Below are positions 7,615-18,498 of a stretch of DNA of 64,000 bases, piece by piece. The notes beneath the pieces are model-generated. The model made no database searches. It worked only from the letters and a program-made list of their open reading frames with translations, and was not told where the DNA came from. Position 1 is the first letter of the stretch. Each line of letters starts with the position of its first letter. Source of the stretch: Halobacteriales archaeon QS_8_69_26 (GTDB lineage: Archaea; Halobacteriota; Halobacteria; Halobacteriales; SW-7-71-33); NCBI GenBank assembly GCA_003023195.1, contig PXRX01000008.1:37159-101158 (forward strand). The letters are read 5' to 3'. The position numbers were made by a program, and so were the translations under genes.

Positions 7615-8384
7615 GCCGTGCCGGACGGCTCCGCGCGCAGTTCGGCGCGGACTGGCGGTCGTTCGTGCGGCGCCGGACGGCCGTGTTCTTCACCTTCCTC
7701 TTCCCCGTCATCCTGGTGGTCATCTTCGGGGCGCTGGTCCGTACCGCCCCCACCGGCGGGGGCCTGTTCACCGAGGCGCCGGGCTGGTACGTGCCGGGCT
7801 ACCTGGCGGTCGTCGTCCTCTTCACGCCGCTGACCCGGATAGGCAGCGAGGTGGCCCGCCACCGCGAGGGCAACCGGTTCGAGAAGCTCGCGACCACGCC
7901 GCTCACGCGCGCGGAGTGGTTGCTCGCACAGACGCTCGTCAACGTCGTCGTGATCGGTCTGGCGGCGGCGTTGATACTCGCGCTGGTGTGGGCGCTGACC
8001 GGGGCGGGGTTCGCCGCCTCGCCGTACCTGGTGCCCTTCGTCGCCGCCGGTGTCGCCCTGTTCTGTGGGGTCGGCGCACTGCTCGGTCGCCTGTCGGACT
8101 CCCAGGACGGCGCGGTGGCTGCGGCCAACGCCGTCGGCCTCCCGCTCCTCTTCCTCTCGGAGACGTTCGTCCCCCTGGACCTGCTCCCGGGGTGGTTCGC
8201 ACCCCTGGTCAACCTCTCGCCGTTGACCTACTTCGCCCGCGGCGTGCGGGCGGCCACCGTCGGCGGTGCCCCCGGCCAAGGGGCGTGGACCGGCGGATCC
8301 CCGGCGACGAACATCGCTGTTCTCTCGGCGCTGGCACTCGTCGCGTTCGTCGCCGGCGCCGCCGCGATACCCCGGACCGAGTGA
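7611..8384 (+). CDS. ABC-2 type permease
   Basis: 257 residues from GTG 7611 (GTGA overlap with the ATPase stop). It begins SRAGRLRAQFGADWRSFVRR, a cytosolic amphipathic stretch, followed by six hydrophobic segments; the loop with ATTPLTRAEWL and the SPLTYFARGVR segment are typical of ABC-2 exporters (NodJ/DrrB type). It forms the membrane part of an efflux pump with the preceding ATPase. It is the last gene of the run that starts with ctaAB. Substrate cannot be inferred. Confidence 0.9.
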   Translation: MSRAGRLRAQFGADWRSFVRRRTAVFFTFLFPVILVVIFGALVRTAPTGGGLFTEAPGWYVPGYLAVVVLFTPLTRIGSEVARHREGNRFEKLATTPLTRAEWLLAQTLVNVVVIGLAAALILALVWALTGAGFAASPYLVPFVAAGVALFCGVGALLGRLSDSQDGAVAAANAVGLPLLFLSETFVPLDLLPGWFAPLVNLSPLTYFARGVRAATVGGAPGQGAWTGGSPATNIAVLSALALVAFVAGAAAIPRTE

Positions 8385-8723
8385 TCCGGCGGTCACGGGA
8401 TCTCCGCGTGTGACCCTCTGGTGCGGACGGCCTCGAACCACTCGGCGGATCCCGCGCGCGAGTCCGGGGCGGAGGATCGGAGGCCCGATCCCGGACCGGC
8501 CGCGATCCCACGTATAAACGTGCCTGGAAATCCATGGCTGCGGGGCATTAATAAATGAGGCTGACTTACCGAGTAACACACACGGGCGGTTTGCGGGACC
8601 CGAGCGGGGTTCACCCCTCATCATTATATCCTTATTAATCCTATTTAAATAAAAATAACCCAATTAATATAGTAAAGTTTTAAATAGTATTAATTATGTC
8701 CGGGTCTGTGAATTAATCGTACT
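8385..8723. other. AT-rich intergenic and promoter region of the small-peptide gene
   Basis: The first 200 bases are ordinary GC-rich spacer. From about 8618 to 8720 the composition switches sharply to AT-rich, with several overlapping TATA-like runs (CTATTTAAATAAAAAT at 8641-8656, GTTTTAAATA at 8677-8686, TAATTATG at 8691-8698). No coding frame is seen. This is the strongest AT-rich block in the window. Confidence 0.6.
8677..8698 (+). promoter_or_regulatory. Candidate promoter of the 46-residue peptide gene
   Basis: GTTTTAAATA (8677-8686) would start transcription near 8709 and give a 15-base leader; TAATTATG (8691-8698) would start it near 8722, almost leaderless. Either is suitable for the ATG at 8724. 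Confidence 0.5.
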
Positions 8724-8864
8724 ATGTCCGACCATACGGACTCCAGGATGGCAGCGTTCCTGAAAGAACATCCGCGGATGATGGGCGCCCTGTTCACGCT
8801 CCTCGTGCTACTGAGCCAGGCAGGGACGGTCGTCGCGGATAGTAGCGCGTACGGCGGCCCGTAA
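8724..8864 (+). CDS. 46-residue membrane or secreted peptide paired with a CHAT protease gene
   Basis: Reads MSDHTDSRMAAFLKEHPR, then a hydrophobic helix (MMGALFTLLVLLSQAGTVVA, residues 19-38) and a short tail DSSAYGGP. It resembles a family of very short haloarchaeal proteins with an N-terminal charged segment, a GALFTLLLLLSQAG-type helix and a Gly-Pro tail (I recall it as a DUF7503-type family; number not verifiable here). The ALA site VVA|DSS could be a signal cleavage site. It is convergent with the CHAT gene, only 14 bases between stops, and has a strong AT-rich promoter. Function unknown; substrate, partner or effector of the protease are the options to test. Confidence 0.7.
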   Translation: MSDHTDSRMAAFLKEHPRMMGALFTLLVLLSQAGTVVADSSAYGGP

Positions 8865-8878
8865 CCGGAAACGAGGGA

Positions 8879-11062
8879 TCACTGGTTTTGATGGACATCG
8901 ATCTCGTCCAGCGAAAGCTCCGACGACCAACAGAGGTCGGAGACCCCCTTGACCCGGATAGGCACCTCTTCGCGGTACAGGAAGTTTTCCAGTTTCTCCT
9001 GGTCGACGGTGATCTCGGGGCTGCTGTTTCCGAGCAGGTGGTAGCCGATTTCCTCCAGATGACACGTGGCCACCCCGCCAACACCGGTGTTCGACGGGTA
9101 CCACTTGGCCTGGAAGGTGAAGGTGTCACTGTCGACCCGGCCCAGTGAGTAAATCGGGGCCACGGAACTCTGTCCGACGACTATCCCACCGTCACCGACG
9201 ATCAGGTAGTCGTTTCCGATGACGAACTCGTCGCGGACGACGCGGAGCGCCGACCGAAGCGGGTACCCCGCGTTGAGCAGGCGCGCCATCGTCTCCCCGA
9301 CCAGGGCAGCCACCCTGTCCGGAACGGGGTCGAGAGTCACTACCCCACCGACTGCGCCGGCACCGATCAGCGAAAGTCCCTGTTCGTAGGATTGGCAGGC
9401 GTTCAGCAGGAACGCGTTGACGCCGGTTTTCGTCAGCGTCCCCAGGTCCAGTCGCCCGTCCGAACACCGGAGGCCTTCGGTGTTGGCGTGGCCGATGTAG
9501 TGGAGGAAATCGGTTTCCTGATGTTCGATCAGGGTTCTGAGTGCTGCCGTCGACAGATCCCGATATATGCGGACGTCGAACGGGAGGTCCTCGCCGTCGT
9601 AGATGTCGGCCGTTCCGAGTTCCGCTGCCATCTCGGGATCGTTGCACACCACCGCGACGTCGATCGGGGGATCGGAGGGTTCGCGCCGGAGGCGGTTTCG
9701 ATACGCCTCCTGGGTCGTATGGCTCGCACCTATCGGAGTCGCGTCACCGGCCCATATCTCCTCGAGAATACCGTCGCTTTCCCCGTCGTGGAACTGGACG
9801 TAGTCGCGGTCGAGGTCGGTCGCGTCGTCCCCACGAACGACCGAACCGCTGGACCGCAGTAGTACCTCGTCCTCGTTCCGCAGGAGTTCGTTCAGTTCGG
9901 CGAGCTGGTCGCTCTCGGTACGGTCGACGTTCGCGGCTGCCGTTCCACCGGACCGGGTCCGAACGAGCGCCAGGTCCGCGACCAGGTACGGCAGGAGTTC
10001 GGCCTGTTGAGGGTCCGGCGCGAGGTGGCTCGCCAGTTCCCAGTCGGGGATCCGGTCGGCGACCGACTCGTGGGACACCGAGAGGATCCGCCGTAGCCGC
10101 GGTGCGGGGTCGAGGTCGTAGAGGGCGTCGAGGTCGACGTCGATCCGACCCTCGACGTCGGCGCGCTCGCGGAGGGGGAGCTGTGTCAGCCCCTTGGTCC
10201 GGGCGAGACACTCCAGGAAGACCACCCGTCGCAGGGTCCGCTCGACGCGACGCTCGAACTCGCGCTCGTCGGGGGACGGCCCGGCCCCGAGGGGGTACTC
10301 GAACCCCTCGTCGGTCTCTATCCGCGGAGTTGCGCCGGGGACGACCCGTGCGCCGAGGTAGTAGGCCAGCGGGGCGACCGGGTAGACGAACTCGACCCGG
10401 GGCGGGACGACGAGCCGGACTTCCGGGGACGGGGGGACCAGTTCCCCGGGGATCGACCGTTCGTCGCCCACCTCGACGAGCGGCGGGTGTCCCCGCAGCG
10501 TGGGCCAGGAGCGCTCGGGCGTGGTCGTCTTCAGTGCGCTCCCGAACGCCGAGATGGCGGCCATCAGGTCCTCCGGGTCGTCCGTGGTCGTCACCGTGGT
10601 CGCCGGACGGTTGTGGTTCGAGCGCGCCGCCAGGGTGACGGCTGCCCCCGACCCGAATTCGAAGCGGGTTTCCTCGTCCGTCGACACGGTGAATCCCCCC
10701 TCGACGTGGAGGTAGAGCTTGATCGGGCCGCTCACCTCGACGACGTACTCGCCCGGCGGGAACGTCTCGGTCCCGTTCTCCTCCAGGTGGGCGAGGGTGG
10801 TCCAGTCGGCCGCGTCCCGGACGATCACGAGGGCGATCCGTCCGACCCCGACCCGGTCGAGTTCGACCCGGGCGGCGGCACCGACCGGGGCGGGGACCGA
10901 CTCGGTGGGAACCGGCTCCGGGTCGACGGACGGGCGGGTCCGGAGGACGTCCCGGCGCCCCTCGATGGGGTCGACGACCGCGACGCCCGCTCCCGTCGGT
11001 TCGAAGCGCACCCGCGGAACCGACTCGGCTCGTTCGATGGGGTCGGAGGTTGGGGTACTCAT
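8879..11062 (-). CDS. CHAT-domain (caspase/separase-like) protease, haloarchaeal type
   Basis: 727 residues from ATG 11062. The C-terminal part (about 490-640) is a CHAT peptidase: catalytic His525 in HYIGHANTEG and catalytic Cys556 in LLNACQSYEQG, preceded by hydrophobic strands (IDVAVVCND, FDVRIYRD) as in caspase-fold enzymes. Residues 1-480 form a long acidic N-terminal region without recognised domain; it contains PIKLYLHVEGGFTV and YPVAPLAYYLGA segments that I associate with a conserved haloarchaeal CHAT family. No membrane helix. Base composition of the 3' half is visibly lower in GC than the 5' half. It faces the 46-residue peptide gene tail to tail. Probable cytosolic cysteine endopeptidase; substrate unknown. 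Confidence 0.88.
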   Translation of the reverse strand: MSTPTSDPIERAESVPRVRFEPTGAGVAVVDPIEGRRDVLRTRPSVDPEPVPTESVPAPVGAAARVELDRVGVGRIALVIVRDAADWTTLAHLEENGTETFPPGEYVVEVSGPIKLYLHVEGGFTVSTDEETRFEFGSGAAVTLAARSNHNRPATTVTTTDDPEDLMAAISAFGSALKTTTPERSWPTLRGHPPLVEVGDERSIPGELVPPSPEVRLVVPPRVEFVYPVAPLAYYLGARVVPGATPRIETDEGFEYPLGAGPSPDEREFERRVERTLRRVVFLECLARTKGLTQLPLRERADVEGRIDVDLDALYDLDPAPRLRRILSVSHESVADRIPDWELASHLAPDPQQAELLPYLVADLALVRTRSGGTAAANVDRTESDQLAELNELLRNEDEVLLRSSGSVVRGDDATDLDRDYVQFHDGESDGILEEIWAGDATPIGASHTTQEAYRNRLRREPSDPPIDVAVVCNDPEMAAELGTADIYDGEDLPFDVRIYRDLSTAALRTLIEHQETDFLHYIGHANTEGLRCSDGRLDLGTLTKTGVNAFLLNACQSYEQGLSLIGAGAVGGVVTLDPVPDRVAALVGETMARLLNAGYPLRSALRVVRDEFVIGNDYLIVGDGGIVVGQSSVAPIYSLGRVDSDTFTFQAKWYPSNTGVGGVATCHLEEIGYHLLGNSSPEITVDQEKLENFLYREEVPIRVKGVSDLCWSSELSLDEIDVHQNQ

Positions 11063-11190
11063 CTCTCGGGGACCGTCTCTCCGCGTCGACTGACGTGTTC
11101 GAGGGTGAAAACCGTAATGGAGGCGGCGGGGCCGCGGCATCCTCGACCGGTAGGGGAAGGTTTCTTCCCCGTCGTCCCCGAGTCGGGAGC

Positions 11191-12135
11191 GTGATCCGCT
11201 ACCGGAACGCCGCCCTGTTCGTCGCCCTCGCGGTCGCCTGGGGAGCGGCGTTCACCGCCATCAAGGCGGGGCTGGCGTACTTCCCGCCGGTGCTGTTCGC
11301 GGCCTACCGGTACGACCTCGCCGCGGTCATGATCCTCGCGTACGCGGCCTACGCCACCGACCGGTGGCGACCTCGCACCCGCGACGAGTGGCTCGCCGTC
11401 GCCTCCGGCGGGGCGCTGATGATCGCCGCCTACCACGCGCTCCTGTTCGTCGGCGAACAGGGCACTACCAGTGCCGCCGCGGCGATCATCGTGGGACTGT
11501 CGCCGATCCTGACGACCGCCTTCGCGCGGGCGTTCCTCCCGGACGAGGCGCTCACTGTCCTGGGAATGGTCGGTCTCCTCCTCGGCTTCGGCGGCGTCGC
11601 GGTCCTGAGCGATCCGGACCCGAACGACCTCCTCGGGGCGGGGACGGTCTCGGAACTGCTGGTGTTGCTCGCCGCCGCCTCCTTCGCCCTCGGGAGCGTC
11701 CTCACGCGGCGGGTCGACCCCGGGCTCCCGGTCGAGACCCTGCAGGGCTGGGCGATGCTCGTCGGCGCACTGCTGATGCACGTCGTCAGCGTCGGCATCG
11801 GGGAGTCGCCGTCGGCGGTCCGGTGGACCCCGGAGGCGGTGGCCGCACTCGGCTACCTGGTCGTTATCGCCAGCGCCCTCGGCTTCCTCGTCTACTTCGA
11901 CCTCCTGGAGCGACTCGGGCCCGTCGAGATCAACCTGGTGTCCTACGCCGCGCCCGTCGCGGCCGCGGCGACGGGCATCGTCTTCCTCGGCGAGGACCCG
12001 ACCGTGCGGACGGTCGCCGGGTTCGGCCTCGTCCTCGCGGGGTTCGTGCTGATAAAGCGCCGGGCGCTCCGCGAGGAACTCGGCGTCTGGCGGGCGGGGC
12101 GGGCGGGGGAGCGGCCGGACGAGGGCGGTCGATAA
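11191..12135 (+). CDS. DMT-superfamily transporter (EamA family)
   Basis: 314 residues from GTG 11191, giving ten transmembrane helices in two EamA repeats (about 1-140 and 155-300). Typical pieces are WGAAFTAIKAGL near the N-terminus, ALLFVGEQGTTSAAAAIIVG closing repeat one and SYAAPVAAAATGIVFLGEDP in repeat two. Members export amino acids or other metabolites. An upstream in-frame extension to 11050 runs into the CHAT promoter and is rejected. Divergent from the CHAT gene, 128 bases apart. Confidence 0.88.
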   Translation: MIRYRNAALFVALAVAWGAAFTAIKAGLAYFPPVLFAAYRYDLAAVMILAYAAYATDRWRPRTRDEWLAVASGGALMIAAYHALLFVGEQGTTSAAAAIIVGLSPILTTAFARAFLPDEALTVLGMVGLLLGFGGVAVLSDPDPNDLLGAGTVSELLVLLAAASFALGSVLTRRVDPGLPVETLQGWAMLVGALLMHVVSVGIGESPSAVRWTPEAVAALGYLVVIASALGFLVYFDLLERLGPVEINLVSYAAPVAAAATGIVFLGEDPTVRTVAGFGLVLAGFVLIKRRALREELGVWRAGRAGERPDEGGR

Positions 12136-12284
12136 TTCGAGGGGAGTCGGTGATCCGGCCGCTGATCCGCGGGGAGTAGGGTATTCGTCGGGGTCGGGTG
12201 ACTCGGGGTGGATCGCGGGCACGTGCAGGGTCGTCCCTACGGGAGAGGGACGGGGAAGTCTCGACCGGTCAGTGCGCCGGCGAC

Positions 12285-12587
12285 TCACCCGCTCCGGTAG
12301 GGGTGACCCACCAGGAGTGCGACGACGTTCACCGCCAGCAAGACGAGGAAGGCGAACGTCTCGGAGGGGTCGGTGAGGCCCCGGAGCAACAGGCCCAGGT
12401 TCAGGAACGGGAGCGCGATCGCGAACCAGAACGCCACCGCCCGCGCGGGCCTGGTGACGGTGCTCGCGCCGGCGAGGACCAGGTCGGGGACCAGTGACCG
12501 GGCGCTCGCGGCGAACTCGCTCACCCGCCGGGCCGGCACCCAGCGAGGCGTGGACGGACTGTCGGAGGGGAGGGGAGGGCTCGACAT
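12285..12587 (-). CDS. Small two-helix membrane protein, unknown
   Basis: 100 residues starting MSSPPLPSDSPSTPRW. A hydrophilic first half is followed by two hydrophobic helices (about 48-72 and 76-96) and the end GHPYRSG. An ATG 24 bases upstream (12611) is possible, but a TATA-like TTATAAG near 12630-12636 (minus strand) predicts transcription starting near 12605, which favours 12587. No recognised family; function unknown. Confidence 0.6.
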   Translation of the reverse strand: MSSPPLPSDSPSTPRWVPARRVSEFAASARSLVPDLVLAGASTVTRPARAVAFWFAIALPFLNLGLLLRGLTDPSETFAFLVLLAVNVVALLVGHPYRSG

Positions 12588-12727
12588 CAGGGGGACACCT
12601 CTCGATATCACCGTTGATACTCCACCATCTTATAACGGCCCGAGTGTTCCGGTAATTTTCGGTCGTTTCAGTCGAATATCGCTGTATAAATGACGTTTTA
12701 CGAGGCTTGGAGATATGCGGAGACGTT

Positions 12728-14587
12728 TTAATTGCAGAGCTGAGGGCGTTTCGCCGCGCCGGCCTCGCGGGACGGTCGGTCCCCGATCCACGCACCGTCG
12801 CTCGCGTTCCCGCCCACGTCGACAGTGCGCTCGACCCGGTCGCCGTCGACCGCGACGACGCCCGCGTACCTGCCGGGGGTCCCCGGCGCGGTGACGACGA
12901 GTTCGACGGTCGTCCGCTCGCCGGCCGCCACGGCCACTCGCTCGCGGACCCGCCGGTCTCCGATCCGGTAGGTGACCACCGTCGCTCCGTCCTCGTTACC
13001 CCGGTTCTCGACGGTGACGGTCGCCGTAACCGTCTCGCCCGGCGGGACGGCGTCGGGCGCGTCCACGTCCGCGAGGACGAACTTCGGACCGAGCAACAGC
13101 ACCTCCCGCCCGGCGGGGTCGAACCACTCGGTCGCCGAGGGGTCGCGCACGCCCCGGACGGGGACGACGCCGGGGTCCAGGCCGACCGCGACCAGCGGCC
13201 CGTCCCCGCCGGCGATGGTCTCGTGGAGGGGGCCGGCGCGGTCGCCGTCGCCCGAGGATCCTCGCAGCAGGGTGACGGTCTCGCCGTGCGCTATCCCGTC
13301 GCCGGCCCCCCGGACCCCCTCGGGGGCCGGTCCGGGCGGGAGGAACACCACCGTCAGGGTCCCGTTCCGGTCGGTCGACAGTTCGTTCCCGGCCACGTCG
13401 ACGGTGCCCGCCACGCGCCGGTCCGTGTCCGTCCGCCGGAGGACGAACGTGACCGGTTCCCCGTAGCCGACGACGTCGGACGACGGGGAGAGCGACAGCG
13501 ACACCGTCCGCTTGCGGACCTCGACCGTGGCGTTTTCGGGCCGGAACCGGACGGACGGCGTCGGATCCGCCCGCGCGGTCACCGCCAGCGTCCCGGCCTC
13601 GTTGAGGTCGACGTCCAGGGTCCCCTCGGGCCCCGTCGACCGCTGCCGGCCGTCGACGACCACCGTCGCCGCCACCGGATCCCCCGTGTCGGCCCTGGTG
13701 ACGCGCAGGGTCACGCGTTCGCCGACGACGGGCGGTCCGCCCGCGACGGTCACCCGGAGGTCGACCGCTCGACGGACAACGTCGAGTTCGACGGGGTCGG
13801 CGTCGTACCGTACCGTCCGGTTGGACGGCTTTGTCGCCGTCACGTCGTACGTCCCGGCCGCGGGGACGCGGACCACGGCGGTTCCGTCCGGTCCCGTCGG
13901 CAGTTCGTCCTCCCCGACCTCGACCGTGGCGTTCGTCGGCGACCCGTCCGGGAGGGTTACCCGGACCTGGACCGCGCCCCCGGCCTCGACGCTCGTCCGG
14001 TTCGCCGTCACCGAGAGCGCCACCGTCCGTCGTTCCACGTCGACGGTCGCGGTCGTCCCCACGTACCGCGTGTTCCCCGCCGCCGGCTTCGTCGCCCGGA
14101 CCTCGTGGTTCCCCGGCGTCGGGAACGCGTGGACGACGAACCCCCGGTCGTCGGTCCGGTACGTCGCGCCGTCCACCCGGACAGTCGCGTTCGACACCGG
14201 GCGGCCGTCCGGGGTCGTCACCCGGATCCTCACGGGGTCGCCGACGGTCACGTCCGTCTCGTTGACCGACACCTCCAACTCGACGGTCCGCTCGCCGTCA
14301 CCGCCGCCGACGATGGGGAACACCGGGCCGCTCCCGTCGCCGATGCCCTCCGCCGGTCCGATCCCGAGCAACGACGCCGTCACCGCCCCGAGGACGATCA
14401 GGAGGAGAACGATCACCGTCGGGTCGCGGGAGGGGCGGTACGGCCCGTCGAGGCGGAGGGAGCGGGGAACCTCCAGGCGGACTGAACTGGGGACGTTGAG
14501 GCCGACGGAGCGGGAGCCGTCGGGGCCGGCGGACTGGGTGTGCGATCCGTCGAACCGGACCAACTGGAGGGATGAGCGCGGTGACAC
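12728..14587 (-). CDS. Membrane-anchored surface protein with Ig-like repeats
   Basis: 619 residues. A cytosolic N-terminus of about 57 residues has a degenerate motif repeat (SVGLNVP, SVRLEVP, SLRLDGP), then one transmembrane helix (about 58-78, VIVLLLIVLGAVTASLLGI). Outside follow about four Ig/Big-like domains of about 90 residues, each with VGDPVRIRVTTPDGRPV-type strands and VRVDGATYRTDDRG-type turns, and a C-terminal CARDB-like domain (PPGETVTATVTVENRGNEDG). It ends AAKRPQLCN. A structural or adhesive role on the cell surface is likely; the orientation follows from the positive N-terminal flank. Confidence 0.75.
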   Translation of the reverse strand: MSPRSSLQLVRFDGSHTQSAGPDGSRSVGLNVPSSVRLEVPRSLRLDGPYRPSRDPTVIVLLLIVLGAVTASLLGIGPAEGIGDGSGPVFPIVGGGDGERTVELEVSVNETDVTVGDPVRIRVTTPDGRPVSNATVRVDGATYRTDDRGFVVHAFPTPGNHEVRATKPAAGNTRYVGTTATVDVERRTVALSVTANRTSVEAGGAVQVRVTLPDGSPTNATVEVGEDELPTGPDGTAVVRVPAAGTYDVTATKPSNRTVRYDADPVELDVVRRAVDLRVTVAGGPPVVGERVTLRVTRADTGDPVAATVVVDGRQRSTGPEGTLDVDLNEAGTLAVTARADPTPSVRFRPENATVEVRKRTVSLSLSPSSDVVGYGEPVTFVLRRTDTDRRVAGTVDVAGNELSTDRNGTLTVVFLPPGPAPEGVRGAGDGIAHGETVTLLRGSSGDGDRAGPLHETIAGGDGPLVAVGLDPGVVPVRGVRDPSATEWFDPAGREVLLLGPKFVLADVDAPDAVPPGETVTATVTVENRGNEDGATVVTYRIGDRRVRERVAVAAGERTTVELVVTAPGTPGRYAGVVAVDGDRVERTVDVGGNASDGAWIGDRPSREAGAAKRPQLCN

Positions 14588-14675
14588 CGGTCGGATCGTC
14601 CGACCCTATGACCGGGGACGGCATATGCGATCCGGCCTGGATACGCGGCCCGACTCCGTGGCTCCGCTCACCGCC

Positions 14676-15308
14676 TCACCCCCCGTCGCTCGCGTTCGGG
14701 ACGCGCACGACGATCCGACCGGTCGCGCCGCCCTCGTGGTCGTGGTCCGTGTCGTTCCAGACGCGGACGGCCGACCCGCAGTAGGTCCCCGGATCGGCGT
14801 CGGGCGGGACCTCGACGGGAACCTCGACCGTGACCTCCGGTCGGACGGGATCCCACTCCCAGTACGGGTTCGGCGTGGGGTAGACCTGGTCCGGGGACGG
14901 CGTCAGTTCGACGGAGGAGATCCGGACCTCGACCACGCCGTCACCCGGTCGTCGGACGTGTACCTCCCCGACGTTCCTGGCCGTCACTGTGGCGGTGCCG
15001 TTCTCGCCCGGTCGTAGCGTCACCGGATCGACGGTGACCCCCGGCGGGTCGTCCGGTCCCTCGGGTGGCGGCACCGTCGCGGATCCCGGGGACGAGCAGT
15101 CCCGATCCGGCGTCGCGGTGGACGAGGCGCCCGCTGTCGGTGTCGCTCCGGTACGCGCCGGGGTCGGTGACGCGTTCGAGGCCGTCGCCGTCGGTCCGCG
15201 GTCCGTCTCCGCCGGGGTGGATGCGGCGTCGTCCACGACCGGGATCCCACCCAGGCACCCGCTCGCGACCACCGCGAGGGCCAGGACGGCGACGGGGTAC
15301 CGTTCCAT
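14676..15308 (-). CDS. Secreted lipoprotein with CARDB-like domain
   Basis: 210 residues with a signal peptide MERYPVAVLALAVVASGC whose lipobox VASGC puts the lipid anchor at Cys18. A Thr/Ala/Pro-rich, probably glycosylated linker (about 25-75) leads to a beta-rich domain with DPVTLRPGENGTATVTARNVGE, similar in build to the CARDB-like domain of the neighbour at 12728-14587. Both genes point the same way with an 88-base gap, so they may be co-expressed. The start overlaps the 3' tail of the GNAT frame. Function unknown. Confidence 0.8.
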   Translation of the reverse strand: MERYPVAVLALAVVASGCLGGIPVVDDAASTPAETDRGPTATASNASPTPARTGATPTAGASSTATPDRDCSSPGSATVPPPEGPDDPPGVTVDPVTLRPGENGTATVTARNVGEVHVRRPGDGVVEVRISSVELTPSPDQVYPTPNPYWEWDPVRPEVTVEVPVEVPPDADPGTYCGSAVRVWNDTDHDHEGGATGRIVVRVPNASDGG

Positions 15309-15793
15309 CGGCCGCGAGTTTCAGCCGGGCTGACAAGTGCTTTGGGGAGCTCCTTGCCTATCTCGTACCCCAGGTCCCGGTAGTTCTCGGGAACGTCCTC
15401 CGGCGGGAGGCGGACGAGGATCGACTCGGGGTCGTAGCCGTTCTCCCGGTAGAACCGGTCGACGTAGCCGCCGGCGGAGCCGAGAGTGACGCGCGAGAAG
15501 CCCAGGGTGGCCGCGCGGGCCTCGAACTCGGCCAGGAGACCCGTACCGATCCCCCGGCGCTGGTGGTCGTTTTCGACGGCGATCCCCGCGAGTTCTACAA
15601 CGCCATCGTCCCCCGGTTGCCCCAGGCAGTGTCCCACGAGGTCGCCGTCGCGGTAGGCGCCCACGAGCAACTCCGGGTGGTCCTCGTACCAGCCCCGGAC
15701 CGTCCCGGGCGACTCGTCGCGGTCGACGTACCGGTTGTGGAGGCGGCGGAACTCGTCCAGGTCGGCCTCGTCGACGGGTCGGTACTCGGTCAC
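15020..15793 (-). CDS. GNAT acetyltransferase with an overrun, non-homologous C-terminus
   Basis: Residues 1-148 are a normal GNAT: MTEYRPVDEADLDEF start, acetyl-CoA loop ENDHQRRGIGTGLLAEFEAR (motif A) and FYRENGYDPE (motif B). From about residue 149 the sequence turns to Arg/Pro/Ser-rich low complexity and overlaps the lipoprotein gene (starting at 15308) in another frame until a stop at 15020. The native end was probably lost when the lipoprotein gene or its promoter came to lie here. Whether the tailed 257-residue protein is functional is unclear. Confidence 0.65.
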   Translation of the reverse strand: MTEYRPVDEADLDEFRRLHNRYVDRDESPGTVRGWYEDHPELLVGAYRDGDLVGHCLGQPGDDGVVELAGIAVENDHQRRGIGTGLLAEFEARAATLGFSRVTLGSAGGYVDRFYRENGYDPESILVRLPPEDVPENYRDLGYEIGKELPKALVSPAETRGRWNGTPSPSWPSRWSRAGAWVGSRSWTTPHPPRRRRTADRRRRPRTRHRPRRVPERHRQRAPRPPRRRIGTARPRDPRRCRHPRDRTTRRGSPSIR

Positions 15794-15986
15794 GTCAGAG
15801 GGCGGGGCTCCCGGGGGCCTAGGCGGATCGGATCGGGACGCCCGGTGGCGGTGACCTGGACCGGGAGAATCGAGGACGGTTGTCCGGATCCGGGTATCTG
15901 GGGGTTGTGGCCCGAATCGGAGTCGACGACCGGATCAGTAGGGAGTAGCGGATCGAACCGGTGGAGTGCGGTGGGCCGGACCGGAC

Positions 15987-18212
<2,226 letters not shown>

Positions 18213-18468
18213 GATTTCACGATCGCGGGGATACCGGATCTGGGCTTCGGGGACCGATATGTCTTACGTTACCCCGGGAAGGGAACGGATCTCGGGGTCG
18301 GTCCCGTCGCACGATCCGAACCCTATGCGATCCGTTCACATATGCCTACCGGCTCGCCCGTGGACACCGGAGACCGCGCGGGTTCGCCCGCACCCTTCTG
18401 AACCACGCGGGGATCACCCTGCCTCCGGGGATCACGCGGGTTCGACCGTACCACCGGGGATCGCGAGG

Positions 18469-18476
18469 GTTTAACC
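18469..18476 (+). promoter_or_regulatory. larC TATA box
   Basis: GTTTAACC centred near 18472, 27 bases before the ATG at 18499, which predicts a leaderless larC transcript. The 250 bases before it hold degenerate direct repeats of CGCGGGTTCG-type sequence. Confidence 0.55.
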
Positions 18477-18498
18477 TCGACGGCGGCGGTGTGCCGGT

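Noticed and set aside
12707..14485. 592-codon plus-strand frame opposite the Ig-like protein
   Set aside because: Arg/Asp/Val/Pro-rich shadow; the minus strand encodes ordered Ig-like repeats.
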